A stretch of 64,000 nucleotides of DNA. Origin: JANNSO01 sp964485395 (GTDB lineage: Bacteria > Spirochaetota > Spirochaetia > Treponematales > UBA12059). The stretch covers positions 5,847 through 69,846 of the forward strand of contig CAZAJF010000023.1 in assembly GCA_964485395.1 (NCBI GenBank), given 5' to 3'. Positions 8,600 through 16,716 of this stretch are shown in pieces. The translations under genes and the position numbers were made by a program. The number at the start of each line of letters is the position of its first letter. Position 1 is the stretch's first letter. The notes beneath the pieces are model-generated. The model searched no databases, had not been told where the DNA came from, and was given only the letters and a program-made list of their open reading frames with translations.

Positions 8600-10288
8600 A
8601 TGGCAGTCAAGAATTACGAGAAGATCATACAGGCTTCCCACGATTTCATAACGCTCATCGATAAAGACTACCGCTATGAATTCGTCAACGATTCCTATGC
8701 CCGCGAGCTTGGAATCCTGCCGGGAGACCTCGTCGGAAAGACCATCGGGGAAGTATGGGGCGAAAAAAAATTCAGCGACCGCATCAAGACCAGGATAGAC
8801 CAATGTTTTGAAGGCCGGGAGTCCCACGACATCGACCAGTTCAAATTCGGCAAGACGACTAAATATATCCATGTCTCCTACTATCCCTATATAGAAAACG
8901 ATGAAGTGACCCATGTCATGGTCTTCTCCAACGACGTCAGCATCATCAAGAAGCTGGAATCCAAGCTGCTGGACTTCGAGTTCAAGGACCCCACCACAGG
9001 GCTTTTCAACAGGCGATCCTTCGACATCGTGCTGGACATGGAGCTCGAGAAAGCCAGGCGGGCCTTCACGGATAAGATTCGCGCCGTACTTTTCATCAAT
9101 CTGCGGAGCATATCGCATGTCAACAACTCGTTCGGGTATGAAATCGGTAATCTGCTGCTGGAAGCCACCGCCTTGAGGATCAAGGAAGCGCTCAGGGCGA
9201 GCGATTACGTATTCCGATTCGACGGCAAGGAATTCGCCGTCATCCTTACTACCATCAAACGCGGCGCGGATATTCCCATCGTAGCCGAAAACATCAGGAG
9301 CAAGACGGATTTCCCTTACAGCCACAAGGGTACCGTCATCAATATAGCGTGCAACATCGGCGTGGCGGTGTATCCGGACGACGGCGACTGCCGCGAGACC
9401 CTCGTCTCGCACGCGATGAGCGCCATGAACGAGGCCCGCGAGAAAAACGAGCCGCTGGTCATGTTCAATAAGGCATTGTACGAGCGCGGGCAGTACGTAT
9501 CGCGGCTGCGGGCGGATATTCGCATCGCCTTCGTGGAGAAGCAGTTCTCCGCGTATTTCCAGCCCATCGTTGACTCGGCCGGCAGGATCATGGGCGCCGA
9601 GGCCTTGATACGATGGCAACACCCCGAGTTCGGGAACATACCGCCGGATATCTTCATACCCATCGCCGAGGAATCGGGAAATATCATGATGATAGGCAAA
9701 TGGATACTCTTTCAGGTTTGCCGGGACATAAAGAGCCTGGGGGCGGATCTCGGCGACCGCTATATCTCGGTAAATCTATCCAGCAAGGAATTCGGCAGCC
9801 CCACGCTCGTCCAGGATATAAGCGAGCTCGTCAAGTCCGAAGGCATCGCGCGCGGCTCGTTGAAACTCGAGATAACCGAGAGCCAGAGCATGCAGGACAT
9901 AGAAGCGGTAATCGGAAAGATAACCCACCTGGCGGCCCAGGGCACGGAAGTCTTCATCGACGATTTTGGCACGGGGTATTCTTCGCTGGCGTATATCAAG
10001 CGCCTGCCGGCCCGTACCATCAAGATAGACAAGTCATTCGTGGACAGGATCGCGGAAAACCCCGAGGATCTCGCCTTTATCCGCGGCGTCATAACCATGA
10101 TAGAAAGCAAGAAGAAAAACGTGCTCGTGGAAGGCATTTCCGACCACACCCAATACACCCTCCTGCGCGACCTGGGCGTGCGCTACATGCAGGGATATTA
10201 TTTCAGCAAGCCCTGCACCTTCTCCGATTTCCACGAGCTGCTCAAGCGCAATGAAGCCTTGCCGCAAAAAAAAATCGAGAATATTTGA
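8600..10288 (+). CDS. PAS-GGDEF-EAL protein, probable c-di-GMP phosphodiesterase
   Basis: About 562 residues. An N-terminal PAS sensor (about 5-120) is followed by a GGDEF domain (about 130-285) whose signature is changed to DGKEF, so cyclase activity is unlikely. A full EAL domain (about 300-550) follows, with GAEALIRWQHP, the metal-binding DDFGTGYSS and KIDKSFV intact. The expected activity is hydrolysis of cyclic di-GMP, with the PAS and degenerate GGDEF domains tuning it. There is no membrane segment, so it is cytosolic. The start at ATG 8600 has GGAG 7 nt upstream and lies just after a good promoter. It is divergent from a degenerate class III cyclase protein. Confidence 0.9.
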   Translation: MAVKNYEKIIQASHDFITLIDKDYRYEFVNDSYARELGILPGDLVGKTIGEVWGEKKFSDRIKTRIDQCFEGRESHDIDQFKFGKTTKYIHVSYYPYIENDEVTHVMVFSNDVSIIKKLESKLLDFEFKDPTTGLFNRRSFDIVLDMELEKARRAFTDKIRAVLFINLRSISHVNNSFGYEIGNLLLEATALRIKEALRASDYVFRFDGKEFAVILTTIKRGADIPIVAENIRSKTDFPYSHKGTVINIACNIGVAVYPDDGDCRETLVSHAMSAMNEAREKNEPLVMFNKALYERGQYVSRLRADIRIAFVEKQFSAYFQPIVDSAGRIMGAEALIRWQHPEFGNIPPDIFIPIAEESGNIMMIGKWILFQVCRDIKSLGADLGDRYISVNLSSKEFGSPTLVQDISELVKSEGIARGSLKLEITESQSMQDIEAVIGKITHLAAQGTEVFIDDFGTGYSSLAYIKRLPARTIKIDKSFVDRIAENPEDLAFIRGVITMIESKKKNVLVEGISDHTQYTLLRDLGVRYMQGYYFSKPCTFSDFHELLKRNEALPQKKIENI

Positions 10289-10529
10289 CCCAGCCGATTC
10301 CATCGACCAGCGGGATTTCGGGGAATCCTTCGATGAAATCCTCCTTGCGTTGTGTCCCCGCGCTCAAGAAGGCCCGCGTCAGGGTAACGAAAACCTGTCT
10401 CGACGGCCTGTCCGCGCGGAATTAAATTCGATTCCCCGAACGTTGCTATTTTAATCAAGAAATATGATACTAAATTAACTCTTATTTCTTTTAATTGCGA
10501 TATACTCTGAATCACGCGGGAGGAACAGC

Positions 10530-11012
10530 ATGAAAATTTTGGTGGCATTTATAAGCAAGACCGGAACGACGAAGGAAATCGCGGAGAGAATAGGCCTTGT
10601 TCTCGGTAAGAACGGGCATCAAGTCCAAGTCTCCACCTTGGGCGATGCAGGCGATTTTTCCGGTTTCGACCTGATCGTGCTCGGTTCTCCCATAAACGGC
10701 ATGAGGTTTTTACCCGAGTTTCATTCGTTCATAGGAATGAACGCCTCGGAGCTGGCTAAAAAAAGGGTAGCCCTGTTCGCCGTTTCCTACATTCATGCGT
10801 ACGGAAGAAAAATGTGGACGAAGCTGATAGAACGCGAAACGTCCAGAACCGCCGCCTCCGTAGGCACCCAGATCATGGAAATATTCGGCGGCCGCCTGGC
10901 GTCCAAGCCGACGGGAGGAATGACCTTCATGTTCGGCACGCCCAAGAATCCCGTGCTGGATCGCCGCGATTGGCAGGCCATCGAGGCCTGGGCCCAAAAG
11001 CTTTCGGGCTGA
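10530..11012 (+). CDS. Flavodoxin-like protein
   Basis: A 160-residue protein with a flavodoxin fold. The N-terminal phosphate-binding loop reads SKTGTTKEIAERI (residues 9-21), and LIVLGSPING follows at about residues 50-59. It resembles the flavodoxin-domain family that includes HemG-type protoporphyrinogen oxidases, but the match is too general to assign that role. It would bind FMN and carry electrons in the cytoplasm. GGGAGG lies 8-13 nt before the ATG, and TATACT at 10501-10506 could be its -10 box, though no convincing -35 is seen. The aminopeptidase gene follows after 74 bp on the same strand. The 241 bp upstream hold no recognisable gene. Confidence 0.8.
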   Translation: MKILVAFISKTGTTKEIAERIGLVLGKNGHQVQVSTLGDAGDFSGFDLIVLGSPINGMRFLPEFHSFIGMNASELAKKRVALFAVSYIHAYGRKMWTKLIERETSRTAASVGTQIMEIFGGRLASKPTGGMTFMFGTPKNPVLDRRDWQAIEAWAQKLSG

Positions 11013-11086
11013 ACGCTTGGAAAAAGGCCCTGTACAAAAAGCGATGCTGTGATATTGTGGGTAGCGAGCACCGCAAGGAGGCGCAC

Positions 11087-12310
11087 GTGAACCACATGCA
11101 ACAGTATGCCAAACTACTCATACAGGTCGGCATCAACTTACAGAAAAACCAGACACTCATCATCAGCTCCCCGACGGAATGCGCCGAGTTCGCGCGTTTG
11201 GCCCAGGTTGAAGCCTATAGCGCGGGAGCCCGCGAGGTAATCATGCGCTGGATGGACGAAAAATCCGCGCGGATAACCTTGGATATGGCGCCTGACGTGA
11301 TATTTGACGAGTTTCCCGAATGGGGCAAGACTTTCTTCAACGGCTACGCGGAAAAAGGCGCCGCCTTCCTTTCGATCATGGCCTCGGATCCCGAGCTCAT
11401 GAAAGACGTGGACCCCAAGCGCATAAGCCGCCAGAACAAGGCGCGCAGCACCGCTCTGGCGTATTTCCGTGAACGCCAGATGAGCAATAAAAACGTCTGG
11501 TGCGTGGCTTCCGTTCCTACCGTCGCGTGGGCGCTGAAAGTGTTTCCGGGCAAGACCGAAAGCCTGGCCGTGGAAGCCCTCTGGGCCGCCATCTACAAGG
11601 CGGTTCGTGTAGATCAGCCTGATCCCGTCAAGTCCTGGCGCGCGCACCAGGCGGCCCTGAATGTCCGGCTCGATTTCCTGCGCAAGAGCAATTTTGCCGG
11701 CCTCCGCTACAAAAACTCGCTGGGCACGGACTTCACGGTAGATTTGCCGACCGGGCACCAATGGTTCGGCGGCGGCGACGAATGTCCCGAGGGTTACGTG
11801 TTCGTGGCCAACATGCCCACCGAAGAAATCTTTACCATGCCCCACCGCACCGGCGCAAACGGCAAGATCGTCAGCTCGATGCCCCTGAACCACAACGGCA
11901 ACCTCGTCGAGGATTTCTGGTTTCTGTTCAAGGACGGCCTGGTGGTGGACTACGGCGCAGGCAAGGGCCTGGCCACGCTCAAGGAGCTTCTGGACACGGA
12001 CGAGGGCGCCAGGCGCCTCGGGGAAGTGGCCCTCGTGCCCCACGATTCGCCTATATCCAACTCGGGGATATTATTTTATAACACCCTGTTCGACGAGAAC
12101 GCGTCGTGCCATTTCGCGCTCGGCAAGGCATACCCGACGTGCATCGCCGGCGGCACCGAGATGGACGTCGCCCAACTGGTCGCGGCCGGCGCCAACGACT
12201 CGCTTACCCACGTGGACTTCATGATAGGCAGCGCGGACCTGTCCATCGTTGGCGTCAAGGCGGACGGAAGCGAAACGGCGGTATTCGCCAACGGTAATTT
12301 CGCCTTCTAG
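11087..12310 (+). CDS. M29-family metallo-aminopeptidase
   Basis: A 407-residue cytoplasmic aminopeptidase of the thermophilic (AmpS/AmpII, M29) family, which removes N-terminal residues from peptides using two metal ions. The length matches the family. Candidate metal-binding residues are visible in MPTEEIFTMPHRT (about residues 246-258) and in the C-terminal HVDFMIGSADLSI (His and Asp). The start GTG at 11087 is chosen because AAGGAG (11075-11080) lies 6 nt upstream; an ATG at 11096 is a possible alternative. The frame is open further upstream, but that part overlaps the flavodoxin gene and is not family-like. A strong hairpin follows at 12326. Confidence 0.87.
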   Translation: MNHMQQYAKLLIQVGINLQKNQTLIISSPTECAEFARLAQVEAYSAGAREVIMRWMDEKSARITLDMAPDVIFDEFPEWGKTFFNGYAEKGAAFLSIMASDPELMKDVDPKRISRQNKARSTALAYFRERQMSNKNVWCVASVPTVAWALKVFPGKTESLAVEALWAAIYKAVRVDQPDPVKSWRAHQAALNVRLDFLRKSNFAGLRYKNSLGTDFTVDLPTGHQWFGGGDECPEGYVFVANMPTEEIFTMPHRTGANGKIVSSMPLNHNGNLVEDFWFLFKDGLVVDYGAGKGLATLKELLDTDEGARRLGEVALVPHDSPISNSGILFYNTLFDENASCHFALGKAYPTCIAGGTEMDVAQLVAAGANDSLTHVDFMIGSADLSIVGVKADGSETAVFANGNFAF

Positions 12311-12325
12311 ATGAATTAATCCGAT

Positions 12326-12360
12326 CTTCCAAAGGTCACGCGCATCGTGGCCTTTGGAAG
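12326..12360. terminator. Perfect 15-bp hairpin between convergent genes, likely bidirectional terminator
   Basis: CTTCCAAAGGTCACG (12326-12340) pairs with CGTGGCCTTTGGAAG (12346-12360) around a 5-nt loop. It sits between the convergent aminopeptidase and solute-binding genes. There is no strong T-run on either side, so termination efficiency is uncertain. Confidence 0.6.
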
Positions 12361-12370
12361 CGGTCCGGGT

Positions 12371-13159
12371 TTATTTTCCGGTCCACAGGGCATCCAGTTT
12401 TTTGAGCCTGCCGTCGCTTTCCAGCGCCTGGAATCCTTTGTCGAAATCATCGAGTATGGCTTGGACCCGGGGATTGCCGCTCGCGCCCATGCAGTATTCG
12501 AAAGCCGAGCCGAATGCGGGCAGCTTCCTGAATTTTCCGGCGATTCCATTCCGGTTCAGGTAGCGGTCGTGATTGGCCTCGTAGCCGATGAACGCGTCGA
12601 TCCGCCTGGCCTCAAGCATCAGGAAACCTTCCTCGATGGTATTTACCGGTAATTTTGAAAATTGGCCGCTGTTCATAAAATCATCGCCATAGCTCCATGA
12701 GCTCATGAGGCCGACGTTTTTTCCTTTGAGCGAATCGAGGTTTTTCCATTCCAGGCTGGAGTTGGCGTTGACGTACGGCAGGTATTTTATCGTGTACACC
12801 GGTTTTTTGGAGAAGGTAAAATCCAGTTTGCGTTCGGCGTTGACGCTGGCCGGATAGATAATGTCCACGACTCCGGATTTGCACATGCTCAAGGCCCTGG
12901 CCCAGGGGTAAAGCCTCAGCCTGATGGTATATCCCTGCCTGTGTAAAATTTCCCTCACGTATTCCCACGCGATCCCGACGAGGCGCTTTGAGTCGCTGCC
13001 TGCGGGAATGACTTCCTCGCTCGAGTCAAGGTCGAAGCTTTCGTTGCCGACCGTGGCCACGATTACTTCCTTGGGTTGTACGGCAACGGTCTTGCCCTGA
13101 CCATGAGCCTGAGCGGCGACGGCCAGGACGCAGAACAGGATAATCAATTTTTTTTCCAT
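12371..13159 (-). CDS. Family 3-like extracellular solute-binding protein
   Basis: A 262-residue secreted protein with a signal peptide (LIILFCVLAVAAQAHG, residues 4-19). The body resembles amino-acid-type periplasmic binding proteins: LRLYPWARALSMCKSG and GVVDIIYPASVNAERK fit the segment where such proteins describe and accept a ligand, and LKGKNVGLMSSWSYGDD is the hinge-like region. No permease or ATPase gene is adjacent, so it is an orphan binding protein or a sensor-type protein. Its 3' end faces the aminopeptidase across a hairpin. The ligand is unknown. Confidence 0.8.
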   Translation of the reverse strand: MEKKLIILFCVLAVAAQAHGQGKTVAVQPKEVIVATVGNESFDLDSSEEVIPAGSDSKRLVGIAWEYVREILHRQGYTIRLRLYPWARALSMCKSGVVDIIYPASVNAERKLDFTFSKKPVYTIKYLPYVNANSSLEWKNLDSLKGKNVGLMSSWSYGDDFMNSGQFSKLPVNTIEEGFLMLEARRIDAFIGYEANHDRYLNRNGIAGKFRKLPAFGSAFEYCMGASGNPRVQAILDDFDKGFQALESDGRLKKLDALWTGK

Positions 13160-13224
13160 TGATTCCCCCCCCTGCGCTCAAGGATAGGCCCCCGAATCGC
13201 GTAATTCAAGGGCCGGTGATAAAA

Positions 13225-13749
13225 TTATTTTCCCAGGAATTCCAGGTCGATGCCGGAGAAATCATGCTCCACTCCCAGTTCGTCCAGAATCTGGGAAACC
13301 TGGCCGCGATGGTGGGTGCCGTGCATCGTCATCTGGCTCAGGATAAAATGCAGCGGGACGGACTCGGGTTTGCCGTCGTACCAGTCCAGCTTTACCGGAA
13401 GCGAAAAATCATTTTCGCCCAGCGAAGATACGAGATCCACGGTGGCCTGGTCGGCCTCTGCGCAGAATTTTTTTACGGCGGTCCACTGGGCGTCGGTATA
13501 GGTCTTGTCCAGCTCCTTGAAGCCTGCAAGTACCGGAAGCTGCTTTTCCGAGGCGGGAACGGATGCCCGGATGAGCCCGTGCATGTAGGCGTTGCCGCCC
13601 ACGATATGGCGGAACAAGGTTCCCAGGTTGCCGAAATAACCTTTACGGGCTTCTTCGCGCACGGCCGGGCTCAGGGCATCGATCAAGCCCATTACGGTGT
13701 TGTTGGCTTTTTGCGCGTGGCGCGCGTACATGAGGAGTGATTGTTTCAT
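13225..13749 (-). CDS. DinB-family metal-binding four-helix protein
   Basis: A 174-residue DinB/YfiT-type protein. The conserved histidine triad is present: one His in LFRHIVGGNAYMH (about residue 48) and the C-terminal pair in HGTHHRGQVSQIL. The family includes bacillithiol- and mycothiol-dependent transferases and stress-induced proteins of unknown chemistry. It is the last gene of a three-gene minus-strand operon: its start overlaps the stop of the EamA exporter by 4 bp. An HxlR regulator heads the operon, suggesting response to a reactive electrophile or redox signal. Confidence 0.85.
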   Translation of the reverse strand: MKQSLLMYARHAQKANNTVMGLIDALSPAVREEARKGYFGNLGTLFRHIVGGNAYMHGLIRASVPASEKQLPVLAGFKELDKTYTDAQWTAVKKFCAEADQATVDLVSSLGENDFSLPVKLDWYDGKPESVPLHFILSQMTMHGTHHRGQVSQILDELGVEHDFSGIDLEFLGK

Positions 13750-14669
13750 GCGTTCCTTCTTTCCTTTAGTTTTCTTTTCAGCTCATCGCCATACAGCATG
13801 AGCGATAATCCTGCGAGTACCAGGGGAAATCCGAAAAACAGGTAAGGCGTCGCGCGCTCTCCGCTCGCCAATCCCAGCAGTACGGCGATAAGCGGATTGA
13901 CGAGCGAGTAGCTGGAAATGCGGAAGCTCGGTTCATTGGCCAGGAGGTGGTTGTAGGCAACCAGGGTAAGGGAGCCGAATACCGCGAGGTAGCCCACGCT
14001 GAAAAAAGACCAGGCGGAAGCGCTCGAAAGCAGCGTCAGCATCGAAGGGTCGTTGATTATTCCTATGGAGAAACTTGCGATTCCCGCCACCAGCATCTGT
14101 ATCATCGTGGAGATGAACACGTCCTTGGCCTTGGGAAGCGCCTTGGCCGCGCTCGTGCCGAAACCCCAGGACAGGACGCCCAGCACGGCGATGAGTACCG
14201 CCGGTCCCAGGCTGCCGGCGATGGAGGTGCCGTTGTACAGGAGCACGGCGATGCCGGCCACCCCTACGACGACGCCGCCGAAGCGCACGGCGGAAATCTT
14301 GGCGCGGTATAAAAGCAGGTTGAACAAAGCCACGTAGATGGGCATGCATGCCACGATGAGGCTGGCGGCATAGCTGGGGATTATTTTTTCGGCGATCGTG
14401 ATGAGGCCGTTGCCCAGGAGCAGGAGCAATACGCCCAGCGCGGCCGAACCCAGTATCTCCTTGAACGACGGCAGGTTTTTAAAGGCTTTCGCGCGCAATG
14501 CCAGGGCTGCGATGATCACCGCGCCGCTCAAGAAGCGGATGCTTACCACGAGGGGGGCCGGAATCGTTTCCACAGCCGCCTTAATGAAGAAATACGTGGA
14601 ACCCCACACGACGTACACCATGGCATAGCATAAACCGATGATTGCCTTGTCTCGCCTAGCGGGAGTCAT
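13746..14669 (-). CDS. EamA/DMT-family exporter
   Basis: A 307-residue integral membrane protein with about ten hydrophobic helices arranged as two EamA repeats. It belongs to the drug/metabolite transporter superfamily; YVVWGSTYFFIKAAVE near the N terminus is a typical start of the first repeat. It probably exports a small metabolite. It overlaps the HxlR gene by 14 bp upstream and DinB by 4 bp downstream, so all three are translated from one message. The substrate is unknown; the paired regulator suggests inducible expression. Confidence 0.88.
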   Translation of the reverse strand: MTPARRDKAIIGLCYAMVYVVWGSTYFFIKAAVETIPAPLVVSIRFLSGAVIIAALALRAKAFKNLPSFKEILGSAALGVLLLLLGNGLITIAEKIIPSYAASLIVACMPIYVALFNLLLYRAKISAVRFGGVVVGVAGIAVLLYNGTSIAGSLGPAVLIAVLGVLSWGFGTSAAKALPKAKDVFISTMIQMLVAGIASFSIGIINDPSMLTLLSSASAWSFFSVGYLAVFGSLTLVAYNHLLANEPSFRISSYSLVNPLIAVLLGLASGERATPYLFFGFPLVLAGLSLMLYGDELKRKLKERRNA

Positions 14670-15024
14670 AGTGTACCTGCGCCTTTACTATTTCACCGAT
14701 GTTGGCTTCCGCCCAACTGCGCAACGCTGCGATCGGCTGCCGCAAGGTCTGCCCCAAGTTTGTCAGTTCATATTCCACCCGCAGCGGCACCTCTGCGTAT
14801 ACGGTGCGCGTAATGAGGCCGTCGCGTTCCAGTTCCCGCAAGGTCTGCGTCAGCATTTTCTGGGATATGCCTTCAATCTCGCGTTGCAGTTCGGAAAATC
14901 GCCGCATGCGAACCTCCAAGAGGCCCATGATCAAAGTAGTCCACTTGTCCCCGATCCTGTCCAGCACCATGCGCGTTGGGCAGTTTTTTTTATAGACGTT
15001 GGGAGCGAGATCGTTGGTTTCCAT
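14656..15024 (-). CDS. HxlR-family winged-helix regulator
   Basis: A 122-residue winged-helix DNA-binding protein. NCPTRMVLDRIGDKWTTLI (about residues 14-32) is the family hallmark, with the conserved Cys that in several members senses quinones or electrophiles. The recognition helix lies in EGISQKMLTQTLRELERDG. It heads an operon with an EamA exporter and a DinB protein. An imperfect palindrome at 15068-15086, upstream of its start, is a likely operator. Confidence 0.9.
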   Translation of the reverse strand: METNDLAPNVYKKNCPTRMVLDRIGDKWTTLIMGLLEVRMRRFSELQREIEGISQKMLTQTLRELERDGLITRTVYAEVPLRVEYELTNLGQTLRQPIAALRSWAEANIGEIVKAQVHYDSR

Positions 15025-15067
15025 AGTTTGTGTAGCTTACTTTAAAGTGCCAGATTTTGAATAGGGG

Positions 15068-15086
15068 GTAAGTATATTATAGTAAC
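15068..15086. promoter_or_regulatory. Imperfect palindrome, candidate HxlR operator
   Basis: A 19-bp element starting GTAAGTATA and ending TATAGTAAC matches itself at 7 of 9 symmetric positions. On the minus strand it contains TATAAT, a good -10 box for the HxlR operon. It sits between that operon and the small plus-strand frame at 15088. Confidence 0.45.
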
Positions 15087-15087
15087 C

Positions 15088-15210
15088 ATGAAATTCGATA
15101 AAGGAGTTTTCCCCATGGTATCGCGATGGCTGCCTGCCTTTGCGCTGATTCCCCGCCGGCATGAGAAACATTCCGAGACCTTCAACGTGCTGGACGGCGA
15201 AGTGGAGTAG
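15088..15210 (+). CDS. Small open frame (40 aa) in a transcribed leader or gene remnant
   Basis: An in-frame ATG at 15088 and a second at 15115 open a 40- or 31-residue frame. AAGGAG (15100-15105) precedes the second ATG by 9 nt. The frame ends at TAG 15208-15210 and is followed at 15266 by a good terminator. I recognise no family; the tail HSETFNVLDGEVE is faintly cupin-like, so this could be the remains of the HxlR-controlled gene. It could equally be a leader peptide for the peptidase gene at 15314. Confidence 0.3.
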   Translation: MKFDKGVFPMVSRWLPAFALIPRRHEKHSETFNVLDGEVE

Positions 15211-15265
15211 CGAGCGCCCAGCGTGTTTAGCATCTTGCGATTTTCGGTTTCCAAGGATAGACTGG

Positions 15266-15299
15266 TGGCACAGAGTCTGACCCTGTGCCAATTTTTTTT
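15266..15299 (+). terminator. Intrinsic terminator upstream of the M24 peptidase gene
   Basis: TGGCACAG (15266-15273) pairs with CTGTGCCA (15283-15290) and is followed by eight T residues (15292-15299). It ends only 14 bp before the peptidase ATG, so it either closes the small unit at 15088-15210 or acts as an attenuator. Confidence 0.8.
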
Positions 15300-15313
15300 C
15301 GCTGGAGAATCGC

Positions 15314-16699
15314 ATGTTTGCAACGTCAACCTACTTAAATAGAAGACAAGCTCTCGTATCATTGATGCGGGCTTCAGGCTCTACAGGCCTTCTGTCTTTC
15401 GCGGGCAACGCGGAATGCGGCATGAGCTATCGCGACAATACGTATAAATTCAGGCAGGACAGCAGCTTTCTTTATTTCTTCGGTTTGGATCAACCGGATT
15501 TAGGCGCGACCCTCGATCTCGATTCGGGAGAGTGCGTTTTATTCGCCGATGACGCGAGCATCGACATGATCGTGTGGACAGGCCCTCTGCCCACGGCGCA
15601 GGACTTGGCGGGCCAGGCTGGAGTCGCAAAGACCGAACGCCTCGCCGCCTTCGAGGAACGCCTCATGGCGGCAAAAAAGGCGGGACGAAAAATTCACTGC
15701 CTGCCTGAGTATCGCGCCGAACACGAGCTTCGGAACAGGCGGATTTTCGGTGATTCCTTCGAGGCATCCGTGCCGTTCATCAACGCGATCGTACAACTGC
15801 GCGAGATCAAGTCTGCCGAGGAAATAGCGGAGATCGAATTGGCGGTGGCGACCGCGCACGAGATGCACCTGAGCGCGGCGCGCTTTGCCAAGGTAGGCAT
15901 GACCGAGGCCCGGATAATCGGCAAGATAACCGAAATAGCCCAAGCCGCCGGCGGAGACCTGTCGTTTCCGGCTATCGGCACTATCCATGGCGAAACGCTG
16001 CACAACCATTTTCACGGCAACGTACTCGAGGAAGGCCAGCTGTTCCTCCTGGATTCCGGCGCCGAGACCGCGATGCATTACGCCTCCGACCTGACGACCA
16101 CCTTTCCCGTTAGCAAGAAATTCACCGCGTTCCAGAAAGACATGTACGAAATCACGCGCAGCGCGCATTTCAAGGGCGTCGAGGCCATCAAGCCCGGCGA
16201 CCCGTTCATGAACGTGCATCTCGCGTCCTGCCTCGAGGTAATCGAAGGCCTTAAAACCATGGGCATCATGAAAGGTTCCGCGCGCGACGCGCTCGCAGCC
16301 GGCGCGCATACCTTGTTCTTTCCCTGCGGAACCGGCCACATGATGGGCTTGGACGTGCACGACATGGAAAACCTCGGCGAGATATACGTGGGCTACGCGG
16401 GCAAGCCCCGCGACGCGCGCTTCGGCTTCAAGTCGCTGCGCCTGGGCAAGCCGGTAAAGCCGGGTTTCGTCGTAACCGTTGAACCGGGCATCTATTTTAT
16501 TCCCGAGCTCATCGACCTGCGCGAGGCTGAAGGCGCCTTCAAGGAATTCGTAAACTACGACAAGCTGAAGACACTGCGCACCCAGGGCGGCTGCAGGCTG
16601 GAGGAAGATTACCTCGTAACGGAAACCGGTTCCCGCCTCCTCGGGGCTCCCGGATATCCGTTGTCCGTGGCTGAGGTAGAGGACCTCAGGAGAGCGTAG
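15314..16699 (+). CDS. pepP: Xaa-Pro aminopeptidase (M24B, PepP-like)
   Basis: A 461-residue cytoplasmic metallopeptidase that releases N-terminal residues preceding proline. The N-terminal creatinase-like domain (about 1-170) is followed by the pita-bread catalytic domain. The five metal ligands are visible: Asp in LLDSGAE and Asp in ASDLTTTFPVS (about 240-262), His in GTGHMMGLDVHD (about 340), Glu in TVEPGIYF (about 395), and Glu in CRLEEDYLVTE (about 430). GGAG precedes the ATG. The DAO oxidoreductase follows after 17 bp, so the two are probably co-transcribed. Confidence 0.9.
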   Translation: MFATSTYLNRRQALVSLMRASGSTGLLSFAGNAECGMSYRDNTYKFRQDSSFLYFFGLDQPDLGATLDLDSGECVLFADDASIDMIVWTGPLPTAQDLAGQAGVAKTERLAAFEERLMAAKKAGRKIHCLPEYRAEHELRNRRIFGDSFEASVPFINAIVQLREIKSAEEIAEIELAVATAHEMHLSAARFAKVGMTEARIIGKITEIAQAAGGDLSFPAIGTIHGETLHNHFHGNVLEEGQLFLLDSGAETAMHYASDLTTTFPVSKKFTAFQKDMYEITRSAHFKGVEAIKPGDPFMNVHLASCLEVIEGLKTMGIMKGSARDALAAGAHTLFFPCGTGHMMGLDVHDMENLGEIYVGYAGKPRDARFGFKSLRLGKPVKPGFVVTVEPGIYFIPELIDLREAEGAFKEFVNYDKLKTLRTQGGCRLEEDYLVTETGSRLLGAPGYPLSVAEVEDLRRA

Positions 16700-16716
16700 T
16701 CCTGATCGAAAATACC

